NCBI GenBank assembly: GCA_023078555.1
Contig: CM041196.1
Location: forward strand, 2,542,001 to 2,606,000
DNA: 64,000 nt
Direction of reading: 5' to 3'
Source of the DNA: Ulva prolifera
Lineage: Eukaryota; Chlorophyta; Ulvophyceae; Ulvales; Ulvaceae
The first letter of the stretch is position 1. Every line of letters begins with the position of its first letter. A model generated the notes under the pieces. It saw only the letters and a program-made list of their open reading frames with translations. It ran no database searches and had not been told where the DNA came from. Positions 45,594-55,848 of this stretch are shown here, one piece after another. The position numbers and the translations under genes are program-made.

Positions 45594-48500
45594 GGACAAA
45601 CTGCCCAACTGGTGCCAGCTTGCCGTGGTCCCTCTGTGACGTGGCACGAACGTGCAGTGCCTTGTTGTCACACTTGCACCGTGGCCTACTCTGTACGCCG
45701 CAGATATCCTTGACGTTTGTTATTGTGTATTCTTCTTAATGATTCGGAAGCGCCACTCTCGCAGGTGAAGGGCAGCCAGGAAAGGAACGCCCACGCAATA
45801 CAAACCGTGGACTGTAAGAAGAGCTACGACCTTCTATCTATCTGATGATTGGATAATGTATGAGGAGGAACTGCAAGTCCTACAAATGATTGCTTGTGCG
45901 GCACGCAACGAAAGGCAGCATGCCTGTCGTCAAGAATGGCATACCAAACTATTCTGTCCGAGCAATACCGATGACTGTGTGATTCTCCGAATATGTCAGC
46001 ATGCCACCAAGCTAATGCCAGCTGAAACGTCTCGCAGCTGCGCTCCGGGCATTTGTACCGTAGACACTTGCGCACGCGTCTCTGCCTTGTCACACATGCA
46101 CACTCAGCCACCAGCCGTGCCGCGGCGCCGGACATATACCACGTGCAGCGATGCGAGGTTTGCTCGTGGGGTCGGCGATATACTGAAAAGATTTCGATTT
46201 ACCCCTGCGTGCATACGTGCACACATGACGCGCTTGCTTAACGCCCATCAGGTGCAGGCTCAGATGGGCATAATATTATCTGAGATGCTTGTTGCAATTG
46301 TGTGTTTGTCGGCAGGCTGGCGCGCCGTATGTCATCTTCATGCACACTGTTTGGTCATGCAGTGCTTGACATGTACCGTTCAGCATGAACATGCTGCCGT
46401 GCCGCGGGCGTGCGGGGCGCCCCGGCACCGCATTAAGCCGAGTCTGCTTACCTATAGCAGACCAGGCTGCACGGGCGTTCTGAGAGATACGCCCTTGAAC
46501 AAGGCTACTGCTACTGATCCATGGTATGTTCGTATCTTTGAGTCTACTGCCGATCTCCTGGTGGCAAGGAATACTTGAGAAGCGTACGGAAACACTTCAA
46601 GACGCGGCACACTTAGCTGAGGCGGCGGTCTGACACTGTGTGTCCATGCATGCGGCCTAGAGCTGTCCGCACATGTCCTGGCACAGGCCACCGAGCTGGC
46701 TACCTACATCAGATAGCTATAGTATCCTTTCGGGTGAGATATCAGCATCCCATATAGAGAAGTTTCTGATCCCTGAAATAATTGCAACGAGGAAGGAAAC
46801 TGCAAACGCGTGCCAGCAGTTGTGCACACGTGTGCTGTTCCGATGTTTCTCGGGAGCTGGGTCATATATGCATGTGCAAATCAAATATGCTAGCAGCTGC
46901 AGGATGCGATCTAAGAACTCGAACGCCTCGGGTACTCTCACGTCTCCCTGCAGTATGTATCCCTGGGTATATCGTTTAGCTTCCGCGCAGTTTTGACTCG
47001 GTGCACCGTCGACGTACAGCGCAGGTACACCCAGAAGGCCCGCTTGTGCGTACTGGTCGACTGCTCTGGTTTGACGTCACAGTAATTACTGTGTTAATGT
47101 CTGCAGTAGGCATGGCTGTACATGTGACTGCGACTTGGGTGCGACCTCTGCTTGGGCTTCTGGGACGCATCTACCTGCAGCAATTCGCATGTCTTGCTTT
47201 GCCAGTGGCCAGATTGCCAAGCATGGCCACGACGCCCGGGCCAGATGTGTCAATGCTGGTAGCGGGCCAGTCGACAGCTGGAGCGTCGCCATTCCAGAAG
47301 GCGGGGCTATTGGTGTACCGCTCCATCGCTCGGGACATTCTGGCCCTCTGATGAGGTTTATGTGCCAGCATGCTGCCGGGTGTTGGTGTATACAGTTGTC
47401 TGCTCCATGGTCAGCGCTTCGAGTTGTCTGCGACCGTGGTCGCTCCCGAGGTGGGCTGCCTGCAATCCAAGGACTGCGCGAGCCCCGCCTACCACGCGCA
47501 ATTGATGCTTATGTATTGCTTGAAAACTTTACGAGCGGTTTCGGGCCGTGGCTTCTGATGTGGCAGTGTTTGTGTGCATGTATCTCGAGTCGTGGTGACA
47601 GCCATGTCGAAGGGTCGATGCCTGCAGTCGGTGCATGAAACAATGGGTAAGGTTGAAGGGTGACATCTCGTTAATCGGCGACGGTCAATCGAGGCGGGCG
47701 CCAGCCACGACGCGATTCAACGCATATGTAGAATTGCGTAATCGCTGCATCTTCGTGCAGCCAATCTGGCCGGCGCGGACGGAATCCACCACGAGCCAAC
47801 CAAATCAAACATGCCGAAATGGGCAGTAGCGCCTTTGGATTTTTCATGCGCGCGCTGACCAGCTACGACGGCGTTACGCGACCATTATAGCCGATACATG
47901 ATTCCAGGCCAATCGAGTGCAAGATTAGGAAAGCTTGGGGTCGAAAATGTTGTGCAAGGCGATGCAGGCGCGGCGGAGCCACGCCAAGCATGCGCAGAGG
48001 CCTGGGCGACAGCCCAAGCACAGTGGAATTGCAAGTTGCAATTGATTGCAATGGCGGTGTAATCAGGTGCTGTCGCGATGGCTGCACCATGCGCAGCATC
48101 AATACCACGTCGCTTGAACTTGGTTCAATGACTCGAGATTGATGTGAGCATTTGCTTAGGCGAACGCGAAAAACGACGGCGGTTTGTCTTTTGCTTGTGT
48201 ACGTGGGTCGACGGCGAAGATGGTGCTGTCGCGCATGACTGGCGGTCAACTTTCCGTGGCTTAGGCACCTTACCTATTGTAACGAACCCCGACAGCCTGC
48301 ATTTTAATGCAGCCGTGTGGAAGCCTCAGGCAACCCCTGTTGTGAACTGCACGAGACTATGTTGCAAACGGAGGGCTCTATGGGAAGGTGTCCATGCACT
48401 GCAAGATCACCTTGATCATTGTATGGGCTTGGACAGTATCAGGAAATAAAAAGGCTTGGTGAATCACATGCATCAGTTGGCCATGCTGGCGCATGACGTT

Positions 48501-49814
48501 CTGCTGGCATTGCATGTATGCTCGCAAACACCATCTGCTCAGCGACTGCCTGGGCCATACATGTGACAGCACTTTGGGACATTTCAAGCTCTGGCAGCTG
48601 GCCCAAAAGTGACGCATGCTCGCGATTATGGGAGTCTGCCCCGTGCTTGCTGTCACCCGTGTTTTGGTTGGCTCGATGGACGACACACATGTACCAGGCA
48701 ACATTAATTTTCACCCCAGTATTTCAACAGCTTTCACCTGCAATTGCACGGCTCTCATGGGGAATGGCTCTGGGGAACTTGCCACAGCAACTCATCACTT
48801 TACACCCAACAATGCATCAATCGCATCACCAGAGGCTCACCATGTGCCACAAGGCAGGGCCGCAGAGTACGCTTCTGCAAGCACACCAACACCGGTCCTG
48901 CCGTTTGCCGCGGCTCCCCCGCTTCACATCGCAATCATACACCACACTATCACAAAATGTGGCAGCCACACAACGCCTCCATACAGCAGCGCCCCTGTCA
49001 CTGTCTCCATCACATGACCAGCAACTGTCAGCGACGGCAGCAGCGCCCAATGGCACTGCATTTGCACCAAAACGTTCTGGACTGCACACCCGCAACCACC
49101 GCCTACCGACCTTCCAGCCTGCATGTCCTATCGGGATCGTTCGTTGCATACCTCTGTGGTCTGCCATGCAATGGCCCATGCTCGTGTGAGCTGTTCTCCA
49201 GCCCTTCCTGCCAGCACTCAAGCGCCGCACAGTGTGCATGGCAGCAGGGTGCTGGGGTGCCAGTGCAACACCGACAACGTCTGCCATCATGTCATGAAAC
49301 ACCGTGCTATGAGTCATAGCCTATGACCGAGGATGATGTTCTCACGGTCTGATGTGACCTGACTGTTCGGCCACACATCTCAGCCTGCCTCAACGCATCG
49401 ACCCTGCCTTCTCACCATCGCATTCAACACTACCCCCCAAAAAATCATATCAACATCCTCGCACCTCCTCCTCGCAGAGCAAGGCTGGGATCGCATCGCA
49501 GCGTCCCTTCAGCCCACACCCCTCACACACCGCATCATCATTCTCCGGCAGAGGCCAGCACCTCCACAGCGCACAGCCCCCGCACCATCACTTATTCCGA
49601 GCCAACACGCGCCCTGGCGCATCTGCGCCCCTGCTACATCCCCACGCAAGCAGCCCCTGCACGGCGCGCACGCACGAGCGCTCCCGTCCCGACCGCACCG
49701 CAGCACATGCCGGCCCTGTGCACCACACCCCAGGAGCTGCTCCGCCGTGAACTTGTCAACTTGAGAGGCGAATGGCATGCACGCAGCACTCGCCGGTGTC
49801 GCCTACGTCAGCCT
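45594..49814. other. No supported gene
   Basis: The longest frames (45856-46578 and 48518-49189, both +) begin at arbitrary codons or weak Mets, lack G/C third-position bias and show no domain. The left end should hold the beta-amylase promoter, the right end the 3' region of the beta-helix gene. Confidence 0.4.
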
Positions 49815-52554
49815 CTATTCCCCCTCACAACCGACACACTCAACGCACGACCGCGCATCACTGCCGAAGCCCTTCCCTCCACCCTCACACACGCACTGTT
49901 CCGCCCGGATGCTCCCGGCTGCTGCCGCGTAGAACGCCCACCCGGTGTTGCGTTCCGTGGAGCACCCGACTGCCTTCACCTCCCCGCCCTCCCGCGCCGC
50001 CACGCCGTCACCTTTGTGGCCTTCGACGCGGCAGTCGTGCAGGTCCGCGCGCGAGCCGGCGTCGGCCACGCACACCCCCGCCCCCACGCGCGTGCCGCGC
50101 AGCGTGCTCTGCACCACCGCTGCGGCCCCGCCGCAGCGCACCTGCACCCCCGCGTTGTGGCTGCCCTCAAGCGTGCACCCGACGACGTCCGCCTTCGCGC
50201 CCTCCCCCACAACCGCGACCCCTACGCCACCGTTCCGGCTCACGCAGTCCTCTATCCGGACCGACGCACAGTCCCGCGCCTTGAACGCAGCGAGGTGGTT
50301 GCCCTCGGCGGTGCAGCGCAGCGCGGTCGCGGCCGCGCCATCGTACGCGACGACGCCGCAGCGCTTGTTGCGCTGGAGCACGCAGTCGAGTAGGCGCACG
50401 CTCGAGCCGACGTCGCCGACCTCGACGCCGTGGAACTCCCACGACCCAATGAGCGTGCAGCGCTGCAGCGTCGCGGCGGCGCCGACGGTCACGAGCGCGC
50501 CGCTGCGCACGTTGTTGCGCACCTTGCACTGCGCCGCGGTGACTTTCGTGGCGCGGCCCTCCGCCCACAGCCCGAACGCCGCGCACCACAGCCCGCACTC
50601 CAGCAGGTCGGCGTGCGCGCCGGAGTGGACAAACACTGCGCGGGTGGACCACTCCGCGCCGCGTGAGACGTGCGTCTCCCCGACGACGCAGCGGCGCAGG
50701 TGCAGTTTCGTGCCGGGGTGTCGCGCCTCGACACCGGTGACGGTCGCGCCGCGGCAGCGTAGGCCCTCGATGACGGCCTCCGCGCCGCCGCTGAGGCACG
50801 CGCCCTGCCGGCACTCGGCCATCGTGCAGCCGCGCACCGCGACGGCCGTGCCGGGGCCGCTGCCGTACACGCCGACGTCGGCCTGCGTGCTCGAGCACTG
50901 CAGCATCGAGAGGTGCGCGCCGCCGACGGCGACGACACTGCAGCGCTCGAGGGCCACCCCGGTGAGTGTCAGCCGCGCGCCCTCACCGCAGACAGCGATC
51001 GTGCCCCCTGCACGCGTCAGCAGAGTGCTGGAGCGGAGGCCTGGGCTGGCACGGGCCTGGCAGGCTGTACGATTTCGACTGTCAGTGGCATATGGTGCAT
51101 ACACATGCATACATGGCCGCAGATGCATATGGTGCACAACGTCCTTGCACTCTGTCAGCACTGTCCGCGCGAAGAGTGATTTGCTCGATTCTCTGCGAAG
51201 CAAGTGCCTGAGCTCTTGTGATGTGTCTCAGGTACTGTCTGTGCAGTGCATGCGCAAGCTCGTCGCTGCTCGCATGACCCGGCATCGGCATTTATTTGTT
51301 ACATGCGGACTGGTTTGTGTGCACGGGTGAGAGCGCACCGCAGACCCGCATGTCCTGTAGCATCGCGCCGGGCGACGTGAACACCCAGTACCCCTCGGAC
51401 GGGAGGGACACGCAGCCGTTGCATAGGGTAATGCTGGCCGCGGTGACGGCGTGGACGGACGCGTGCGCCGGCGGGTCTGCGAGCGACCACATGCGGAGGC
51501 GGTTGTCGAACGTGCGCTTACGCTTGCACAGCCGGATCGGGTGGCCAGGGGCGTTGAGCGCCCCGCTACCACGGCGCGTGAGGGAGCGCACCAGGGATGA
51601 CCCCGGCGCACTGACTGTTGCGTCGCCCAGGCTGACCGTGCTGCCCGCCCACCCGGCGTTGACCCGTTCGCACAGGCCCTCCAGCGTGAGCCCCGTGGGC
51701 GCCTGCAGCCACACGCATCGTCCGCTGTTGTGTGACCCATTCGTGCAACTAAGGGGAAAGTCGGCGCAAATTGGCGGGGCCTGGCGTGGGGTGAGATGCC
51801 AGGAGCAGTTGTGCAGCACAGGGCTGGCGGTGGGGGGGCGTACGATGAAGGACATGCCCGTCTTGCGGACGTCTGGGATTTCTACAGTCAGATCGAGCTC
51901 GGCCAGCCCGGCTGCGCCGATGGCCATATCTGCATATGCACTGCCGTCCTGGCTGAGCTTCCCCAAGCCACATGTAGAACTGGCAGTGACTACTGCTGTG
52001 GCACCAGACGCGGTGCGACCAGAGCCATTACGGCCGATTCCACCGCGCTCACTTGAGGAATCGCGCCCTAGCAAGCTGCCGTTGCTGGAGGCAGGCTGCA
52101 GGCGTGCCATGGCCAGCCCTGCACTTACACCTCGCCCCACCCCTCCTGGCAAGCCCTTACCGATTCCGCTCCAGCCCGGCATCGAGTTGAAATCTGAGTA
52201 GCCGGACCTTCGAGGAACAGCTTCAACAAGAGAAGCTCCGGAGCGTTCCTCGGACGGCGAACATTCTGAGCGGGAATGCGACTGTGTTGCCGACTGCGTT
52301 GACTGGCTCTCGAACTCATGGGCTTCATAGCTGTCCGCCCCTGGGATCCGTGCATCATCAGTAAGTGTTTCATCCTCGTCATCGTAGTAGAACAGGACAT
52401 CGTACTTCCGAAATTCTCCGGGCGGTACGTTCTTGGATCGCAGGTCAGCTGAAGTGTCAACTTGGTATGAAAAGTCCTCATCAGGATCGCTAAGAGCGTC
52501 GAGGAGCTTGCTGTGGCTGAAGCCGTCTGATTCTAGAATCGACTTGTCCTCCAT
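49815..52554 (-). CDS. Parallel beta-helix repeat protein
   Basis: Three exons (52554-51844, 51702-51339, 51007-49815) give 755 residues from an ATG reading MEDKSILESDGFSHSKLLDA. The first about 235 residues are acidic and Ser/Gly-rich, probably disordered (FYYDDEDETLTDD, ESQSTQSATQSHSRSECSPS). From TGLTLEGLCERVNAGWAGST on, the protein is built from about 22-24 residue coils typical of right-handed parallel beta-helices (PbH1), each with a pattern like 'DCxVxGxxxxGVxVxxGAxAxLxxC', for example SVRIEDCVSRNGGVGVAVVG, DVVGCTLEGSHNAGVQVRCG and RADLHDCRVEGHKGDGVAAR. At least 15 coils are visible. The last residues are CVECVGCEGE. No signal peptide, polysaccharide-lyase motif or F-box is evident, so it is more like the beta-helix part of FBXO11-type adaptors than a secreted pectinase (inference). 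The first intron is stop-free and a multiple of three, so retention would keep the frame. Confidence 0.85.
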
Positions 52555-52654
52555 CTTCACCGGATGATAGCCAGCACCAGTCCACAGCGACTCTGCGCGC
52601 ACACCGTTGTAACTCAGCCGCGCCGGCAACACGACACGTTGCCTCACGGACGAC

Positions 52655-53302
52655 TACCTGCAAGAATGCACAAAAGTTCAGAGAACAGCGGATCACTGAG
52701 GCAGAGTGTCGTCTCGGCGAGATGAGCAGAAGAAGTGACACCCCGTCCATGTTTGTGCCAGGGAGCCATACTTGAGCACTCGGGTGGATACGCAGTTGAA
52801 AGGAACCGAGCTGACACACATAAACGGAACAAAGATGCCAGTTCATATTGTAGTATTGATGGTCCATGATGAAAGATCACTCGCAGATTCTGCCGCATAC
52901 ACCGCACCGTCGAACACATCGTGCGCGTACGTTCGGGCAGGTAGATGCCAGCGACGTTCAAGCACGGCGCTGGTGCACACAGCCTGGCCAAATCGTACCA
53001 GCTGCATTAAGCATCATATCTGATTGCGGTAGGACTGTTCACGCTAGCGCGGGCTTGCGCAAGAGGCAGGCCAAATCGCCAGCGCAAATTCAGGACCAGT
53101 CACATCGGCACACTGGCGCCCACTTGCTGAAATAAACATCGACAGCAGTCGCAATATTCCTTAGTTCACTGCAGTGTGGTTTATTAGCTGAGGGCCTGCG
53201 CCCGCGCAAGGGTCGTTCAGTGGCCAAACTTAGCTGGGCAAGACGCGCACCTCGCGGTCTCGACGGATACGTCAAGTCAAAGCCGCGGCCCGCCAAGCAT
53301 GG
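52655..53302. other. Between the beta-helix gene and a small gene
   Basis: It contains a possible 5'-UTR intron acceptor of the beta-helix gene (TTCTTGCAG near 52651). No coding gene is supported; an open frame at 53090-53296 (-) lacks codon bias. Confidence 0.4.
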
Positions 53303-53659
53303 TCACTCCTCGTCGTCAGCTTCCATCCCTCTCTGCTGAGAAGAGCGTAACAATGCTGGTTCGAATGAGCTACGCGCAGACACCGCCCTGAACAGGTGCT
53401 GCGGGAACTTTCACTCAGCGAGACACGATCCTCTGCAACAGGTGGCGAACGATCAACGGTCCCCACAATACAATTTTGGACAGCAGGTCGAAGCAACCTG
53501 CTTGAAAAGTGCAGGTGATAGCTCAAACTCTAGCTCGCCAATTGCAATTGCCAACTTCACGTCAAACAGCGCGACGATAAACACCTCGCTCGATTCATAC
53601 TCTGGCAGCCATGAATCGAGAGCTGCTACCATGTTTCGGAGATGTGCATGGGGATCCAT
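53303..53659 (-). CDS. Small unidentified two-exon protein
   Basis: Two exons (53659-53498, 53407-53303) join in phase 0 to 88 residues. The first reads MDPHAHLRNMVAALDSWLPE, then YESSEVFIVALFDVKLAIAI and GELEFELSPALFKQ at a CAG|GTTGCT donor. The second starts after GTGAAAG and reads FPQHLFRAVSARSSFEPALL, ending in the acidic QQRGMEADDEE. The frame is open upstream of the Met, so the protein may start earlier. A helix, two strands and a second helix are suggested, with a charged tail. I do not recognise the family. The acceptor is unusual, which lowers confidence. Confidence 0.4.
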
Positions 53660-54040
53660 TGCGCATCGAAGCGCGTTGTTGGTTACCCTCTGGCACCTTG
53701 GGGCTATCAGGCCTCGCGAACAATTCGAGCGACACGACGCGACGCGACATGGCCCTTTCATGCCGGCACCCGTCGTGCATCATCCACTTCACATAGCCTT
53801 GCATCATTGCTGATCATGGCCCAAGCAGTTCCCTGAACCCATCGCCGCTGAGCCGGACGAGGCAATTAATTAATATTGCTGTTACCGGTAGCATTACGTG
53901 GGTCGTGCCGCTCGAGTCCTCACGATTTTTTGTGCTCGGGAATGCCCTCGACCGAGCACATACCGTATGCGTGCTACATATGGCCATTGTACGTACAGGG
54001 GCACAGTTGATGCGCTGTGTTACTGTGATGTATGTCTGTG

Positions 54041-54074
54041 GTGCTACCTGCCTCTTCGACTTTGTCCTTGTGAC
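54041..54074 (-). repeat. Dispersed repeat, family B, copy 3
   Basis: Its complement reads CACAAGGACAAAGTCGAAGA then GGCAGGTAGCACC, matching 24374-24407 with few changes. Confidence 0.6.
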
Positions 54075-54232
54075 ACACCGCCAGCACACAAACGTGCTTC
54101 ACACAGGGCCTTCCTGGTGACGCTGCGTGCATTGTGGTCGTATGCATGTGAATCACAATTGCCGTCCAATAAATACTTGCCAGGTGAATAAGTGTTGAGT
54201 GCTGCGGCATTTGATACTGAAGTCTTTTGGTC

Positions 54233-54529
54233 TCACGAACGTTCAGTCCATGAAGTATGTACGACATGACGCGCGTGTTCCTTTGTCGAAGCTTGTGTGT
54301 CGCGAAGATACATTTGCGTCACCTGAATCTAGGCGCTGCGACGCGGGGCTTGGCACTGCCGCACACGACACCATGGTGCACCACTATCTCTCGAGACATC
54401 AAAACCTGCAGCTCAGCCTGCTTGAAGCCTACTCGCTCAGGTATATTCTCGTGAAAGATCGTGGCGGTGCCTCGAATTTCTGCGAAAAGGGTGCTGTACA
54501 TTTGTTCGAGAGTTGCGCTGTAAGATTCG
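54233..54529 (-). CDS. Possible C-terminal exons of an unidentified gene
   Basis: An exon from 54529 (after ATCTTAG) to 54406 reads ESYSATLEQMYSTLFAEIRG then TATIFHENIPERVGFKQAEL and ends CAG|GTTTTG. A second, 54322-54233, follows ATTCAG in the same phase and reads VTQMYLRDTQASTKEHARHV to a stop. Composition is protein-like with a clear amphipathic helix, but upstream exons were not resolved and no family is recognised. The plus-strand frame over the same bases is less convincing. Confidence 0.3.
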
Positions 54530-54989
54530 CTAAGATTGAAACCATTGCGTCTGCGCGCATGCACAACGTATCCAGCAGAAGCATGCGACGTTGATTTTTA
54601 AGCATGCAGCTTCGCAGCTGCGTGGTCAAGTTTCGCCAAAAGTAAGCATGCGAGACGGCTGTCTGGTTACCTGAGACTCTGGTATCCTGGACACACACGC
54701 CTGACCTCCCGAGTCCAGCTGTGTCGAAAGACATGCAACAAACTGGCTGCGCATGGGATATCGTGTTTCATGTAGTAGCCATGATCGCCTCAAGAGAGCT
54801 CGCGAGGACGTGCAGCCCCTGTAGCTGCGGCCCTTGCGCCACAGAATTTGTGCTCGCGTTTGATACAGTGAGAGCAGTGTGCGCCACGCATACTGAAGTG
54901 ATAGGGACGCTGCACATCTTTGTCATTGCAATGCTAGATGTACGGCGTCACGATTCAGCCTTCAGTGAGTTGAACGTGTTGAAAGTGTC

Positions 54990-55760
54990 ATGAGACCGCA
55001 GCAGTGCCAGCAAGCGAGCTCACGCAATTCGCCCGTGCATGTGCCAACATTGACAAACAGAGCATCTATTAGCGCTGTGAATCGACAGCAAGCCTTTCAG
55101 TCTGTGCTTCACAGTCGCAGGGAACTCGGCTTGGCAATCGCGGTCGCATTCACAACGCCCTGCAGCCTGCGCGCGCAAGCGGCAGAGAGTCACATTGAGA
55201 TATCAGAAGTCAAAGATAGGCTGGAACGGTGCTTTGTAGATGAGCAGTACTACGTTTCTGGAAAGCTTGATCGTGGTATCTTCGATCCAGACTGCCAGTT
55301 CACTGACCCAACCATTAAAGTGAAAGGTAAACGGTCTGCAAGCACCAATGATGCACCATGAAACGTGCAGTTCTGCTATTAGCACCGTATCACACTCACC
55401 CCTATCGGAAGGCGTAGCCTGAGGCGTGCAGGAACTGAGAAGTATGCGTCAGCTGTGGCTAGCATCTTCAGCCCCGAGACCGCCAAGGCTGACCTGATCA
55501 AGTGCAGCATAAAGGATGACAACACTATTGAGCTGTTGTGGCGACTTGAAGGAGTTATCAGTCAGGGTGGATTTCAGTTTAAGTTCAAGCCTTACACAGG
55601 CAAGACTGTCTACAGCATATCGAACCAAACCGGCAAGATCGTAAGACAAGATGAGACATGGGATATATCACAGCTAGACGTATTCGTTGGCCTGTTTTTT
55701 CCAAAGCTGGGAGCACCTGCTGCGCCACCAGCAGACGAGTTGAGACAAAAATATGCATGA
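54990..55760 (+). CDS. DUF2358 thylakoid-lumen protein
   Basis: Two exons (54990-55326, 55432-55760) join in phase to 221 residues. The N-terminus is a bipartite plastid/lumen targeting peptide: a basic Ser/Gln-rich region (MRPQQCQQASSRNSPVHVPT), then SRRELGLAIAVAF, a twin-arginine motif before a hydrophobic core, with processing likely after AQA. The DUF2358 domain follows: VKDRLERCFVDEQYYVSGKL, CQFTDPTIKVKGTEKYASAV (the conserved F-x-DP-x-x-x-x-KG motif), TIELLWRLEGVI, FKFKPYTGKTVYSISNQTGK and DETWDISQLDVFVGLFFP. Plants and algae have several such small NTF2-fold proteins in plastids, with no known reaction. The gene converges on the large minus-strand gene ending at 55849, with 88 bp between stop codons. 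Confidence 0.85.
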
Positions 55761-55848
55761 CTAGTGATCGCATGAGTGATGTGCTGCGGACAGCTACCTG
55801 CTAACCACTTCACCACTGTGCAAACTGCAAATATTTCAGCGTAGATGC

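Noticed and set aside
45856..46578. 240-codon open frame on the plus strand
   Set aside because: It has no third-position G/C bias, no domain, an unremarkable Met context and no splice-consistent extension. It could be chance, but transcript data could revive it.
48518..49189. 223-codon open frame on the plus strand
   Set aside because: Low complexity rich in His/Ser/Gln, without the codon bias of real exons here.
49707..51330. Plus-strand frames of up to 461 codons opposite the beta-helix gene
   Set aside because: The minus strand has the regular repeat pattern and correct codon bias; the plus frames are Pro/Ala/Arg-rich complements of it.
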